A stretch of DNA of 44,591 nucleotides, from the NCBI RefSeq assembly GCF_030137545.1, contig NZ_JARUVL010000009.1:81291-125881 (forward strand), given 5' to 3'. Origin of the DNA: Virgibacillus sp. LDC-1. Its GTDB lineage: Bacteria > Bacillota > Bacilli > Bacillales > Amphibacillaceae. Below, piece by piece: positions 7,636 through 15,918 of the stretch; within the stretch, counting starts at the first letter, position 1, and every line of letters starts with the position of its first letter. Below the pieces are notes generated by a model. The model did not search any database, was not told the origin of the DNA, and was given only the letters and a program-made list of their open reading frames with translations. The position numbers and the translations under genes were made by a program.

Positions 7636-8688
7636 ATGGTGGAGGAAGGAATTAACAGACGGAAAACGGAGCACATTCGTCTTTGCTTGAATGACCAGGT
7701 AGAAGGAATAAATAAATCAACAGGCTTAGAAGGGATAGCTTTTATACATAATGCTTTACCAGAAATCAATTTTAATGATATTCAGCTAGGAACATCTTTT
7801 TTAAATAAGAAAATTTCTGCACCATTTTTAGTCAGCTCAATGACTGGTGGTTCGAAGCTTGCTACAGATATCAATCAGAATCTTGCAAGAGCAGCAGAGG
7901 AAAAAGGGTGGGCGATTGCACTTGGCTCCACTCGCGCCTTATTAGAAAGTGATGCCCATCAGGACTCCTTTCTTATACGAAAGCAAGCGCCAACGGTTCC
8001 GTTAATTGCCAACCTAGGTGCTGTTCAGTTAAATTATGGCTATGGCGTAGAGGAAGCACAACGTATTGTGGATCAAACAGAAGCGGATTCACTTGTATTA
8101 CATTTAAATAGTCTTCAGGAAGTAATTCAGGATGAAGGAGATTTGAATTTTGATTCGCTCTTACCAAAAATAGAACAGCTTTGTAAGCATGTTTCTGTTC
8201 CAATTGGAGCAAAGGAAGTTGGCTTTGGTATTGATGGAACGGTAGCTGAAAAGCTTTACAATGCAGGAGTAGCTTACATCGATGTTGCAGGTGCAGGTGG
8301 TACTTCGTGGAGTCAGGTTGAAAAGCTTCGCTCACAGGATCCATTACGTAAGGCAGCAGCAGAAGCGTTTAATAACTGGGGAATTCCTACAAAGGACTGT
8401 ATCGTATCAGTGAAAAGCAAGCTCGGAAATGTTCCAATTGTTGCAAGCGGTGGCATGAAAACAGGTGTAGATGCTGCGAAAGCGATAACCATTGGGGCAG
8501 ATGTGATTGGCTATGCGCGTCAGCTTCTTCAAGCAGCAACAGAGTCAACAGAAGCGGTCATTCAAGCAATGGATCAAATCGAATTAGAATTAAAAATAAC
8601 GATGTTTGGAATTGGTGCAAAAACGTTAACAGACTTAAAAAATACGACGCGTGTTTCGATTATGGGGAAATCCTTATTAGAGGAATAA
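7636..8688 (+). CDS. fni: Type 2 isopentenyl-diphosphate delta-isomerase
   Basis: This FMN- and NADPH-dependent enzyme interconverts isopentenyl and dimethylallyl diphosphate in isoprenoid synthesis. At 350 aa it has the Fni-type TIM barrel. Early on it has RRKTEHIRLCLN, then PFLVSSMTGGS, ALGSTRALL, the phosphate/FMN segment HLNSLQEVIQDEGD, the catalytic-region IGAKEVGFGI, and VAGAGGTSW followed by the FMN phosphate loop ASGGMKTG. All are hallmarks of the type 2 family and distinct from type 1 Idi. The start ATG 7636 follows AGGATGTGA. It is monocistronic with a strong terminator. No other isoprenoid genes are present in the window. Confidence 0.96.
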   Translation: MVEEGINRRKTEHIRLCLNDQVEGINKSTGLEGIAFIHNALPEINFNDIQLGTSFLNKKISAPFLVSSMTGGSKLATDINQNLARAAEEKGWAIALGSTRALLESDAHQDSFLIRKQAPTVPLIANLGAVQLNYGYGVEEAQRIVDQTEADSLVLHLNSLQEVIQDEGDLNFDSLLPKIEQLCKHVSVPIGAKEVGFGIDGTVAEKLYNAGVAYIDVAGAGGTSWSQVEKLRSQDPLRKAAAEAFNNWGIPTKDCIVSVKSKLGNVPIVASGGMKTGVDAAKAITIGADVIGYARQLLQAATESTEAVIQAMDQIELELKITMFGIGAKTLTDLKNTTRVSIMGKSLLEE

Positions 8689-8706
8689 ATCATTTCCCAT
8701 TGCAAT

Positions 8707-8747
8707 GCATCGGTCAATTGGAGCTTCCATTTGACCGATGCTTTTTT
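8707..8747 (+). terminator. Rho-independent terminator of fni
   Basis: GCATCGGTCAA (8707-8717) pairs perfectly with TTGACCGATGC (8731-8741), followed by six T residues. Confidence 0.93.
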
Positions 8748-8870
8748 AAAAAATTCTGCGCATGAAGGAATAAAATCTATAATCTTTTTCCGATAGCTCC
8801 ATTCCTATAAGCACAATGATGTATTCCTAATGAAGGAATATGCTAAAATAACATACAGAAATGAGGTGCT

Positions 8871-9596
8871 ATGATGAAAATTGAAGTGTGGTCTGATTTT
8901 GTTTGCCCATTTTGTTATATAGGGAAACGAAAACTAGAGAAAGCATTAGAAAGCTTTCCACATACAAAAAATGTTTCTATTGAGTATAAAAGCTATGAAT
9001 TAAACAAAGACGGTGAAAAAAATCCTGGCATTAGCATCCATGAAGCGCTCTCTCAAAAGTATGGGGTTTCAGTTGAAGAGGCAAGAACGATGAATGAAAA
9101 CATTGCAATGCAGGCAAGTGAGGTAGGCTTACAGTATCATTTTGATTCAATGAAGCCAGCAAATACCTTTGATGCCCATCGTTTAGCTAAATTTGCTGCT
9201 AAAAAAGGCAAAGGTGCTGAAATGACAGAACGATTATTAAAAGCATATTTTACAGATTCCAAGCTAATTAGTGATTATGCAACATTGGTGGATTTAGCTG
9301 AGGAAGTCGGCCTGTCACGAGAAGAGGCAGAGGAAATGCTTCATTCAGAAACCTATTCCTTCCACGTGCGTGCTGATGAAAAACAGGCAGAGGAAATTGG
9401 AGTCCAGGGTGTACCGTTTTTTGTCTTTAATGAAAAGTATGCGGTATCTGGGGCACAGCCAGTAGAGGTGTTTTCGGAAGTCCTTGAACGGGTGTGGCAA
9501 GAACAACATGAAAAGCCAGTACTACAAAGCTTGAATCCACAGCAGTCAGAAACGACTTACTGTACGGATGAAGGTTGTGAAGTAAAGCGAAAATAA
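8871..9596 (+). CDS. DsbA-family thiol oxidoreductase, FrnE/YwbO-like
   Basis: A cytosolic DsbA-fold protein of 241 aa with no signal peptide. The N-terminus MMKIEVWSDFVCPFCYIG carries the CPFC redox motif (Cys12, Cys15) at the end of the first thioredoxin strand. The helical insertion follows, then the cis-Pro loop GVQGVPFFVFN near 178-188, as in FrnE and YwbO. A C-terminal tail with two further cysteines (YCTDEGCEVKRK) may bind metal or serve redox recycling. The function is inferred as thiol-disulfide or 2-hydroxychromene-isomerase-like chemistry in oxidative stress. The GAGGTG site precedes tandem ATG codons, and either may be used. A clear terminator follows. Confidence 0.9.
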   Translation: MMKIEVWSDFVCPFCYIGKRKLEKALESFPHTKNVSIEYKSYELNKDGEKNPGISIHEALSQKYGVSVEEARTMNENIAMQASEVGLQYHFDSMKPANTFDAHRLAKFAAKKGKGAEMTERLLKAYFTDSKLISDYATLVDLAEEVGLSREEAEEMLHSETYSFHVRADEKQAEEIGVQGVPFFVFNEKYAVSGAQPVEVFSEVLERVWQEQHEKPVLQSLNPQQSETTYCTDEGCEVKRK

Positions 9597-9605
9597 AAGG
9601 ATAGT

Positions 9606-9647
9606 AAAGACGCAATCTTTTATAATAAAAAGGTTGTGTCTTTTTTT
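9606..9647 (+). terminator. Rho-independent terminator of the DsbA-like gene
   Basis: A stem of about 13 pairs, including G-U pairs, forms between AAAGACGCAATC at 9606 onward and GGTTGTGTCTTT ending near 9643, with T residues through 9647. Confidence 0.85.
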
Positions 9648-9724
9648 ATGTTGCAATCGTCATTTGATTAATTACAACGCTTAAATGAATAGAACTATTT
9701 ATATAGACATTTCGTATGCCACTA

Positions 9725-9752
9725 TTGACGTTCGTTTGAAATATGCTATACT
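9725..9752 (+). promoter_or_regulatory. Promoter of the yclN operon
   Basis: TTGACG (9725-9730) and TATACT (9747-9752) are separated by 16 bases. A Fur-box-like palindrome lies just downstream, so bound repressor would cover the transcription start region. Confidence 0.65.
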
Positions 9753-9767
9753 CGAAATACATGTAAT

Positions 9768-9782
9768 TGATAATGAATATCA
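9768..9782 (+). promoter_or_regulatory. Fur box of the iron-transport operon
   Basis: TGATAAT-G-AATATCA is a 7-1-7 inverted repeat that differs from the Bacillus Fur consensus TGATAATNATTATCA at one position. Further AT-rich Fur-like half-sites (ATGATAT, AATCATTAT) continue to about 9820. Iron-responsive repression is expected from the consensus and the genes downstream. Confidence 0.75.
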
Positions 9783-9885
9783 TTATTAATTAGAATGATA
9801 TAAAAATAATAATCATTATAAATGGAGCCGTTTTGGGGAGAGGATTGTGGATACATTCGTAATCCTAAAACGAGAAGGACTTACT

Positions 9886-10839
9886 ATGAAAATACGTTAT
9901 TTAGTAGTTGTGCTTATTCTTTTATCAATCGCCTCCGTTTTTATCGGAGTTTCAAACATTTCTATATTCCATATTTTCTCCATGTCGGAAGAGCAGGTTC
10001 ATATTCTCACGGTCAGTAGGATTCCTAGACTTATTAGTATTTTAATTGCTGGCATGAGTATGAGTATTTCTGGGCTTATTATGCAACAACTCAGTCGTAA
10101 TAAGTTCGTTTCACCGACAACGGCTGGAACATTAGATGCAGCAAGACTTGGTGTGCTTGTCTCATTAATGATATTTACGGCAGCTACCCCACTTCAAAAG
10201 ATGCTTGTGTCGTTTGCATTTGCTTTATTAGGAACATTTTTCTTTATGAAAATCTTGGAGAAGATTAAATTCAAAGATGCTATTTTCATTCCGCTTGTCG
10301 GTTTGATGTTCGGAAACATCATCACTTCGGTGTCTACTTTTTTTGCTTATAAAAATGATCTCATCCAAAACATGTCTTCCTGGATGCAAGGCGACTTCTC
10401 GATGATAATGAGTGGAAATTATGAAATCATGTATATTAGTATTCCAATTCTTGTGATGGCATATTTATATGCGAATAAATTTACGATCGCTGGAATGGGA
10501 GAAGATTTTGCTAAAAATCTTGGGCTTAATTATCGTCAGGTAGTTAATTTAGGGTTAATTATTGTTGCACTTGTTACTGCTTCGGTTGTTTTGTCTGTTG
10601 GTGTCATTCCGTTTTTGGGCTTAATTATCCCCAATATCGTTACCATTTATCAAGGGGATCATTTAAAGAAAAGCTTAGTGCATACCGCATTACTAGGGGC
10701 AATATTTGTTTTAGCTTGTGACATTATTGGCAGAGTGATTATTTATCCGTATGAGATTCCGATCAGTTTAACAGTAGGTGTGATTGGAAGCGGCTTATTT
10801 ATGTATCTGCTAATAAGGAGAAAACGCTATGGGTTATAG
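9886..10839 (+). CDS. yclN: Iron-siderophore ABC transporter permease, YclN-like
   Basis: The first of two BtuC/FecD-type membrane subunits of a siderophore importer. The 317-aa product is all helical. RIPRLISILIAGMSMSISGL and QQLSRNKFVSPTTAGTLDAA match closely, as I recall it, B. subtilis YclN, part of the petrobactin transporter YclNOPQ. The Gly-rich region GVIPFLGLIIPNI is the helix contacting the ATPase. The start is ATG 9886 with AGAAGGA at 9873-9879; a GTG 39 bases upstream has no site and adds residues absent from YclN. It overlaps yclO by 11 bases. Petrobactin as ligand is inferred from homology. Expression is likely Fur-controlled. Confidence 0.92.
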   Translation: MKIRYLVVVLILLSIASVFIGVSNISIFHIFSMSEEQVHILTVSRIPRLISILIAGMSMSISGLIMQQLSRNKFVSPTTAGTLDAARLGVLVSLMIFTAATPLQKMLVSFAFALLGTFFFMKILEKIKFKDAIFIPLVGLMFGNIITSVSTFFAYKNDLIQNMSSWMQGDFSMIMSGNYEIMYISIPILVMAYLYANKFTIAGMGEDFAKNLGLNYRQVVNLGLIIVALVTASVVLSVGVIPFLGLIIPNIVTIYQGDHLKKSLVHTALLGAIFVLACDIIGRVIIYPYEIPISLTVGVIGSGLFMYLLIRRKRYGL

Positions 10840-11779
10840 AAAAAAAACAATCATATTAGCTGTTATCGCTTTGTTATTAGCTATCTTGTTCATTTTCTAC
10901 GATTTACACGGTAATATTGATTATATTCTGCCGCGAAGAGTCATCAAGGTCGTAGCGATCATTCTTACTGGGGGAGCAATTGCGTTCTCGACAGCAATCT
11001 TTATGACGATTACGAACAATCGTATTTTAACGCCAAGTGTCTTAGGCTTAGATTCGCTTTACTTACTCATTCAAACAATCATTATTTTTGTTTTTGGTTC
11101 GCGCTCACTCGTGATGATGAATAGTAATGTGAATTATTTGGTCTCTATCGGATTTATGGTGCTTTTCTCACTCGTCCTCTACCAGCTTCTATTTAAAGGC
11201 GAGAAGAACAATATTTATTTTCTGTTGTTAATCGGAATGATTCTTGGTACATTTTTCGGAAGCTTTACATCGTTTATGCAAGTACTTATTGATCCAAATG
11301 AGTTTATGGTTGCACAGGATAAAATGTTTGCAAGCATTAACAATGTTAATACAAATCTCGTTTATTTATCCATGGCACTTATTATCGGCGTTACGCTGTA
11401 TTTCCTCCGGTTTTATAAATATTTGGATGTGCTTGCATTAGGGAAAGATCATGCTGTAAATTTAGGGGTTCCATATGATCGCGTCGTTAAACACTTACTC
11501 ATCGTGGTTGCGGTGCTTATATCGATTGCGACTGCCTTAATTGGACCAATTACATTTCTCGGACTATTAGTGGTCAATCTCGCTTATGAATTTTTAAAAA
11601 CATATCGTCATTTTTATTTAATTATCGGTTCCATGTTAATCAGTATTATTGCATTGCTTGGTGGCCAGTTTATCGTTGAAAAGGTGTTTACATTTGAGAC
11701 GACGATTAGTGTTATCATCAATTTTGTTGGTGGCGTCTATTTTATATATCTTTTGTTAAAGGAGAATAAATCATGGTAG
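10829..11779 (+). CDS. yclO: Iron-siderophore ABC transporter permease, YclO-like
   Basis: The second membrane subunit, 316 aa, with multiple hydrophobic helices and the conserved IGPITFLGLLVVNL coupling segment characteristic of FecCD permeases. It would heterodimerise with YclN. It starts within yclN (11-base overlap) and overlaps yclP by 7 bases, so the three genes are translationally coupled. Length and order agree with B. subtilis yclNOPQ. Confidence 0.92.
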   Translation: MGYRKKTIILAVIALLLAILFIFYDLHGNIDYILPRRVIKVVAIILTGGAIAFSTAIFMTITNNRILTPSVLGLDSLYLLIQTIIIFVFGSRSLVMMNSNVNYLVSIGFMVLFSLVLYQLLFKGEKNNIYFLLLIGMILGTFFGSFTSFMQVLIDPNEFMVAQDKMFASINNVNTNLVYLSMALIIGVTLYFLRFYKYLDVLALGKDHAVNLGVPYDRVVKHLLIVVAVLISIATALIGPITFLGLLVVNLAYEFLKTYRHFYLIIGSMLISIIALLGGQFIVEKVFTFETTISVIINFVGGVYFIYLLLKENKSW

Positions 11780-12528
11780 ATATCAAAAATTTATTCAAGT
11801 CATACAATCAGAAAAAAGTGATTGATGATGTGTCTCTATCTATTGAAAAGGGAACAATTACATCCTTTATCGGGCCCAATGGCGCTGGTAAAAGTACATT
11901 GATATCAATGGTTAGCCGCTTAATCGCAAAAGATAATGGCGACATTACAATCGATGGCAAGGATATTATGAAAACAAAGAACAATGAGCTAGCTAAGAAA
12001 ATATCGATATTAAAGCAGTCGAATGCCATCAATTTGAAGCTAACAGTTAAAGAGCTTGTTTCCTTTGGGAGATTTCCTTATTCGCAAGGGAAGCTAGGAA
12101 AAGAAGATTGGGAAAAAGTAAATGAAGCAATTCAGTACATGGAGCTTGAAGACATGCAGGATAAATTCTTGGATGAATTAAGTGGTGGACAACGACAACG
12201 TGCACATATTGCGATGGTAATCGCGCAAGATACAGAATATATTCTGCTTGATGAGCCGTTGAATAACTTGGATATGCGTCATTCCGTACAAATAATGAAA
12301 ACATTACGCAGACTTGTGGATGAACTAGGAAAAACGATCTTGATTGTAATTCATGATATTAATTTTGCATCATGTTATTCAGATTATATTGTCGCCTTAA
12401 AGGATGGGAAGATTGTCAAGCAAGGTCGTACGTGTGATGTTATCGATAAATGTGTATTAAAGGATATTTATGATATGGATATTGATATTAAGAATATCGA
12501 TGACAAACGAATTTGTGTGTACTTTTAG
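11773..12528 (+). CDS. yclP: Iron-siderophore ABC transporter ATPase, YclP-like
   Basis: A 251-aa ATP-binding subunit of the FepC type. It shows Walker A GPNGAGKST (about 33-41), the Q-loop region ILKQSNAINLKLTVKELV, signature LSGGQRQRAHIAMVIAQ (about 137-153), Walker B YILLDEPLNNLD and the H-loop VIHDINFA. It would energise YclNO. The gene overlaps yclO, and its end is followed by a 286-base gap before the binding-protein gene. Confidence 0.93.
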   Translation: MVDIKNLFKSYNQKKVIDDVSLSIEKGTITSFIGPNGAGKSTLISMVSRLIAKDNGDITIDGKDIMKTKNNELAKKISILKQSNAINLKLTVKELVSFGRFPYSQGKLGKEDWEKVNEAIQYMELEDMQDKFLDELSGGQRQRAHIAMVIAQDTEYILLDEPLNNLDMRHSVQIMKTLRRLVDELGKTILIVIHDINFASCYSDYIVALKDGKIVKQGRTCDVIDKCVLKDIYDMDIDIKNIDDKRICVYF

Positions 12529-12580
12529 ATCACTTGTGTTGTCTGCTCGAAACGTCTCATTTGAATAAAAAAAAGCTCCT

Positions 12581-12613
12581 CGCAATGGAAAAATACGTAT
12601 AGGAACCATTGCG
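12581..12613. other. Hairpin in the yclP-yclQ gap
   Basis: CGCAATGG (12581-12588) pairs with CCATTGCG (12606-12613). On the plus strand no U-run follows, so it is more likely an mRNA processing or stabilising hairpin. On the minus strand a run of eight T residues follows, which would suit a terminator in the opposite direction. Confidence 0.4.
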
Positions 12614-12698
12614 TGGAACTCTCACATGTTTATTTTAACCTATTTCTACAAATAGGTAAACGCGTTTAGAGAAAAGGCAATTTTTTATATAAACCATC

Positions 12699-12785
12699 AT
12701 GTTAAAAGGAGGAATCGATTCTTTAATTATTAAAATAAATAAAGTAAACCATAATGTGGGGCAATGCAGTTGCCAGCACAAGTGA
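12699..12785 (+). CDS. Possible 28-aa small ORF between yclP and yclQ
   Basis: An ORF of 28 codons starting MLKGGIDSLIIKIN and ending GQCSCQHK-stop, 29 bases before yclQ. It combines an amphipathic stretch with a Cys-x-Cys-x-His tail, which is unusual for chance translation, and it fills the otherwise unexplained gap. Against it: no ribosome binding site precedes the ATG, and the strong AAAGGAGGAAT lies inside the ORF (about 12705-12715) without an obvious start codon after it. I do not recognise the peptide. Confidence 0.25.
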   Translation: MLKGGIDSLIIKINKVNHNVGQCSCQHK

Positions 12786-12814
12786 TATATATAAGCTGAA
12801 AAGGAGATGTAAGC

Positions 12815-13768
12815 ATGAAAAAACTTCAACTGTTGTTAGTGATTGGATTATTAACTTTATTCGTTGCAGCTTGTGGCACATCAGATAAAGATGAGAAAAA
12901 TGGAGCAAAAGAAGGAACTGCTGAGAAAGCAGAAACAATTACTGTAGAGCATGAATTAGATACGACGGAAGTAACGAAAAACCCTGAGAAAGTCGTTGTA
13001 TTTGATTTTGGAATTTTAGATACAATGGATAAGCTTGGAATTAAAGTAGCCGGCGTTCCACAAGCAGGTGTTATTCCTTCATACTTAGAAAAATTTGCTA
13101 GTGAGGATTACGGAAATGTAGGAAGTTTAAAAGAGCCTGATTTTGAAAAAATAGCTGAAATTAATCCGGATTTAATTATTATCTCTAGTCGTCAATCTGC
13201 TGTTTATGATCAGCTAAAAGAGCTTGCTCCAACCATTTATTTAGGTGTTGATCCTACAAAATATATGGACTCATTTAAAGAAAACATGCAAGTTGTAGCA
13301 GATATCTTTGATAAGCAGTCGGAAATAGATAACGAGTTAAAAGCAATCGATCAATCAATTGCAGGCCTGCAAGAGAAAACAAAGGATATGGATGAAAAAG
13401 CGCTAATCGTTCTTGCGAATGATGATAAAATTAGTGCGTATGGTCCTAATTCACGCTTTGGTTTAATTCATGATGTGTTTGGTGTGCCAGCTGTAGATGA
13501 TAAAATTGAAGCATCAACACATGGGATGAATGTATCCTTTGAATATGTGCTCGAAAAAGATCCGGCTATCCTTTATGTAGTTGATCGTGGCGCAGCAGTT
13601 GGTGGAGAATCCTCTGCTAAACAGCTCGTAGAAAATACGCTAGTAAAGCAAACAAATGCATATAAAAATGATCGTATCAAGTATTTAGATCCTGAATTTT
13701 GGTATCTTTCAGGGGGCGGACTTGTATCAGTAAAGGAAATGATAAAAGAAGTAGAAGAGAGTCTGTAA
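12815..13768 (+). CDS. yclQ: Siderophore-binding lipoprotein, YclQ-like
   Basis: A 317-aa cluster A-2/FecB-type solute receptor that delivers ferric siderophore to YclNOP. The signal peptide ends in the lipobox FVAAC (Cys20). The mature protein begins with a charged linker, then the first lobe (NPEKVVVFDFGILDTMDKLG), the helix backbone and the second lobe (GPNSRFGLIHDVFGVPAVDD). The strong site AAAAGGAGATG precedes ATG 12815. It is separated from yclP by 286 bases with a hairpin, an arrangement that often permits higher expression of the binding protein. A clear terminator ends the operon. Confidence 0.93.
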   Translation: MKKLQLLLVIGLLTLFVAACGTSDKDEKNGAKEGTAEKAETITVEHELDTTEVTKNPEKVVVFDFGILDTMDKLGIKVAGVPQAGVIPSYLEKFASEDYGNVGSLKEPDFEKIAEINPDLIIISSRQSAVYDQLKELAPTIYLGVDPTKYMDSFKENMQVVADIFDKQSEIDNELKAIDQSIAGLQEKTKDMDEKALIVLANDDKISAYGPNSRFGLIHDVFGVPAVDDKIEASTHGMNVSFEYVLEKDPAILYVVDRGAAVGGESSAKQLVENTLVKQTNAYKNDRIKYLDPEFWYLSGGGLVSVKEMIKEVEESL

Positions 13769-13785
13769 TAATTGGGTGGTGATTG

Positions 13786-13816
13786 GGGGTGTTCTTTTGG
13801 AACAACCCCATTTTTT
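13786..13816 (+). terminator. Rho-independent terminator of yclQ
   Basis: GGGGTGTTC (13786-13794) pairs with GAACAACCCC (13800-13809) with one bulged A, followed by six T residues. Confidence 0.9.
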
Positions 13817-14000
13817 GAACTGTGACGAACATGTATTGCAACGGAAAAGCCAATTAAATTTGTTATGTAATTGTAAACTATGGTAGTCAAGCCTAGCGGT
13901 GCAATGCTTTGAGAGACTCGAGGTTTGTTTTCTAACTTGATTTTTTTGTTTGCGTTATGTTTGAATAGAGAAACAATGTACAAGAAGTGAGGTTATTTGA

Positions 14001-14696
14001 ATGAAAAAAATATGGATAGCACTTGTTGCAGGCATGCTTTTACTCGTTATAAGTGCCTGTGGTGATAATAAGGATGATTCTAAAAACAAGGAAGCAGCAC
14101 AGCAATCGAAAAGTATTGAGATTAGTGATGCGGAAAAGGTAGAGGAAGATAAAGTTGTTGTCCATGTCAATGATCAGGAAATAAAGGGGTCACATTACAA
14201 TTCGATTTATGTACAAACAAAGATGCGCCTGCATCAGTTTGGACAGGATACGAGTGATAAGGAAACGTTAAAGAATCAAACATTGGACGAGCTTGTAGCA
14301 CAAGAGCTTATAAAGCAAGATGCCGAGGCACAAGGCGTGAACGTGTCAGAGGAAGAGGTGAAAACGGAATTTGATACGTTTAAAGCTGAAAATAAAGAGC
14401 AGCTAGCTGCCTATTTAAAGGAATACCATTTAACAGAAGATACATTTAAGTATCAGGTAAAGCTCAATCTTATTTTAGAAAAATATGTAGATGAAACAAT
14501 GCAAGTAAAAGATGTTACCGAGGATGAAATAAAGAAAACCTATGATCAATTAAAAGAACAAAACAAAGAAATTCCAAAGCTAGAGGAAATCAAACCAACG
14601 ATTAAAGAACAGCTTGTAAAGCAAAAGCAGCAGGAGCAGCTACAAGCAAAATTAGAGAAACTAAAAAAGAATGCTACGATTGAAAAGTTAATATAA
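14001..14696 (+). CDS. SurA/PrsA-N-like lipoprotein without a PPIase domain
   Basis: A 231-aa lipoprotein: signal peptide with lipobox VISAC (Cys20), an acidic/lysine-rich linker, then a SurA-N type helical chaperone domain from VVVHVNDQEIKGSHYNSIY to the C-terminus. The segment QTLDELVAQELIKQDAEAQG is characteristic of the SurA_N/PrsA/trigger-factor-like family. The parvulin PPIase domain of true PrsA (about 290 aa) is missing, and the C-terminus is a lysine-rich helix. It is probably an extracytoplasmic folding or holdase factor anchored to the membrane outer face. It has its own terminator. Confidence 0.85.
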   Translation: MKKIWIALVAGMLLLVISACGDNKDDSKNKEAAQQSKSIEISDAEKVEEDKVVVHVNDQEIKGSHYNSIYVQTKMRLHQFGQDTSDKETLKNQTLDELVAQELIKQDAEAQGVNVSEEEVKTEFDTFKAENKEQLAAYLKEYHLTEDTFKYQVKLNLILEKYVDETMQVKDVTEDEIKKTYDQLKEQNKEIPKLEEIKPTIKEQLVKQKQQEQLQAKLEKLKKNATIEKLI

Positions 14697-14702
14697 GCTT
14701 GT

Positions 14703-14733
14703 GCCATCGCTCCAAATGGACGGTGGCTTTTTT
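14703..14733 (+). terminator. Rho-independent terminator of the SurA-like gene
   Basis: GCCATCGCTCCA (14703-14714) pairs with TGGACGGTGGC (14717-14727) with a single mismatch, followed by six T residues. Confidence 0.88.
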
Positions 14734-14871
14734 ATTTATGGAAAATGCTGCTTCATTTACGGTAAAATAAAAGGAAACTGCATGGCGAGCATAATGTAGT
14801 GGAGCTCGCTTATAATGAGGGAAAACAGGGTAATAAAAGCTGTGAGATCATATTATACGAGGAGGAGGACA

Positions 14872-15708
14872 TTGAAACGAATCTATATCATTATCACCGT
14901 CGTCATAATATCTGTCTTTCTCATCTTATTTCTAAATAGAGGAGAAAAAGAATCCCGTTCCGCGTATTCAAAAAAGATTCCAAGTGTTCCAACGGTTTTT
15001 GTGCATGGTTATAAAGGAACCCATCGCTCTTTTAATGGGATGCTGCAACGTTTTGAAAAAGAGTACCAATGGGGTGTGAAAACGTTCGTTTACCAAGTAT
15101 CGCCTGAAGGGAGAATCAAGGTTGCGAATAGTAGCATGAAGACGAATAAACCGGTATATGTACAGGTTATTTTTGAAGACAATCGTGCGAGCTTTGAAAA
15201 CACTTCATTTTGGTTAGCTAGTGTACTGCAACATTTGAAAAAAGAGTTTCAAATCCCGCGAATTAATATTGTTGGTCATTCTATGGGCGGGATCATTGCA
15301 TTAAAATATTTGGAGGACCATGCCGGTGCTGATGCACTTCCACGCACCGAAAAATTTGTTGCCATTGGAAGCCCTTTTGCGGGTATTTACCGGTCTGATT
15401 ATTTTAATGTTCATCAGGACCAAGCAGCAGTAGATTTAAAGCGTGGTTCAAAAGCGTTAGAAATGTTAAGCACCCGTAAAAATCGAATACCAAAGGAATT
15501 GCAGGTGCTCAATATAGGTAGTACAGGAGATGACATAGCGGTAACGGAAAGTGTCCAATCTCTCCAGTCCTTGGTTTCCATTGAACAATACAAAGAGATT
15601 ATCATTGAAGACAAATCATTAGGTCATAGTGCATTACATGAAAGTACACAAGTAGACAAACTTATTCACGATTTTTTATATGGCACATATGATGGGATTT
15701 CAGAGTAG
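14872..15708 (+). CDS. DUF915-type alpha/beta hydrolase, membrane-anchored or secreted
   Basis: A 278-aa serine hydrolase. From TTG 14872 it begins with a hydrophobic signal/anchor (KRIYIIITVVIISVFLILFL). The oxyanion strand is VPTVFVHGYKGTHRSF, the nucleophile elbow GHSMGG, the late acid is probably in GSTGDDIAVTE, and the catalytic His lies in SLGHSALHE. This pattern matches the DUF915 cell-surface hydrolases of Firmicutes. TTG is chosen because GGAGGAGG at 14861-14868 directly precedes it and it gives a proper N-terminal signal. The in-frame ATG at 14815 would add a basic 19-residue extension with a poorer site. The substrate is unknown. Confidence 0.85.
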   Translation: MKRIYIIITVVIISVFLILFLNRGEKESRSAYSKKIPSVPTVFVHGYKGTHRSFNGMLQRFEKEYQWGVKTFVYQVSPEGRIKVANSSMKTNKPVYVQVIFEDNRASFENTSFWLASVLQHLKKEFQIPRINIVGHSMGGIIALKYLEDHAGADALPRTEKFVAIGSPFAGIYRSDYFNVHQDQAAVDLKRGSKALEMLSTRKNRIPKELQVLNIGSTGDDIAVTESVQSLQSLVSIEQYKEIIIEDKSLGHSALHESTQVDKLIHDFLYGTYDGISE

Positions 15709-15918
15709 ATTTGCCCTATGGATGTCTTGTAGACCGTTTTAAGCGAGGAAAAAACGATAATGAAGCAAGCTGCTATTATTTCCTTTCCTTTTATGAACAT
15801 CTCTTTTGGTAGAATATCTTATTTTTAGAGTGGAAAGGTATTATTTTTTAGCTTACAATATAAAGGATGGGAATTTTTAATGATCAAATGAAGGAAAATG
15901 ACTAAAGGAATGGTTTAA

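Noticed and set aside
12581-12613. Hairpin after yclP as a plus-strand rho-independent terminator
   Set aside because: No U-run follows on the plus strand; the T-run is on the opposite side.
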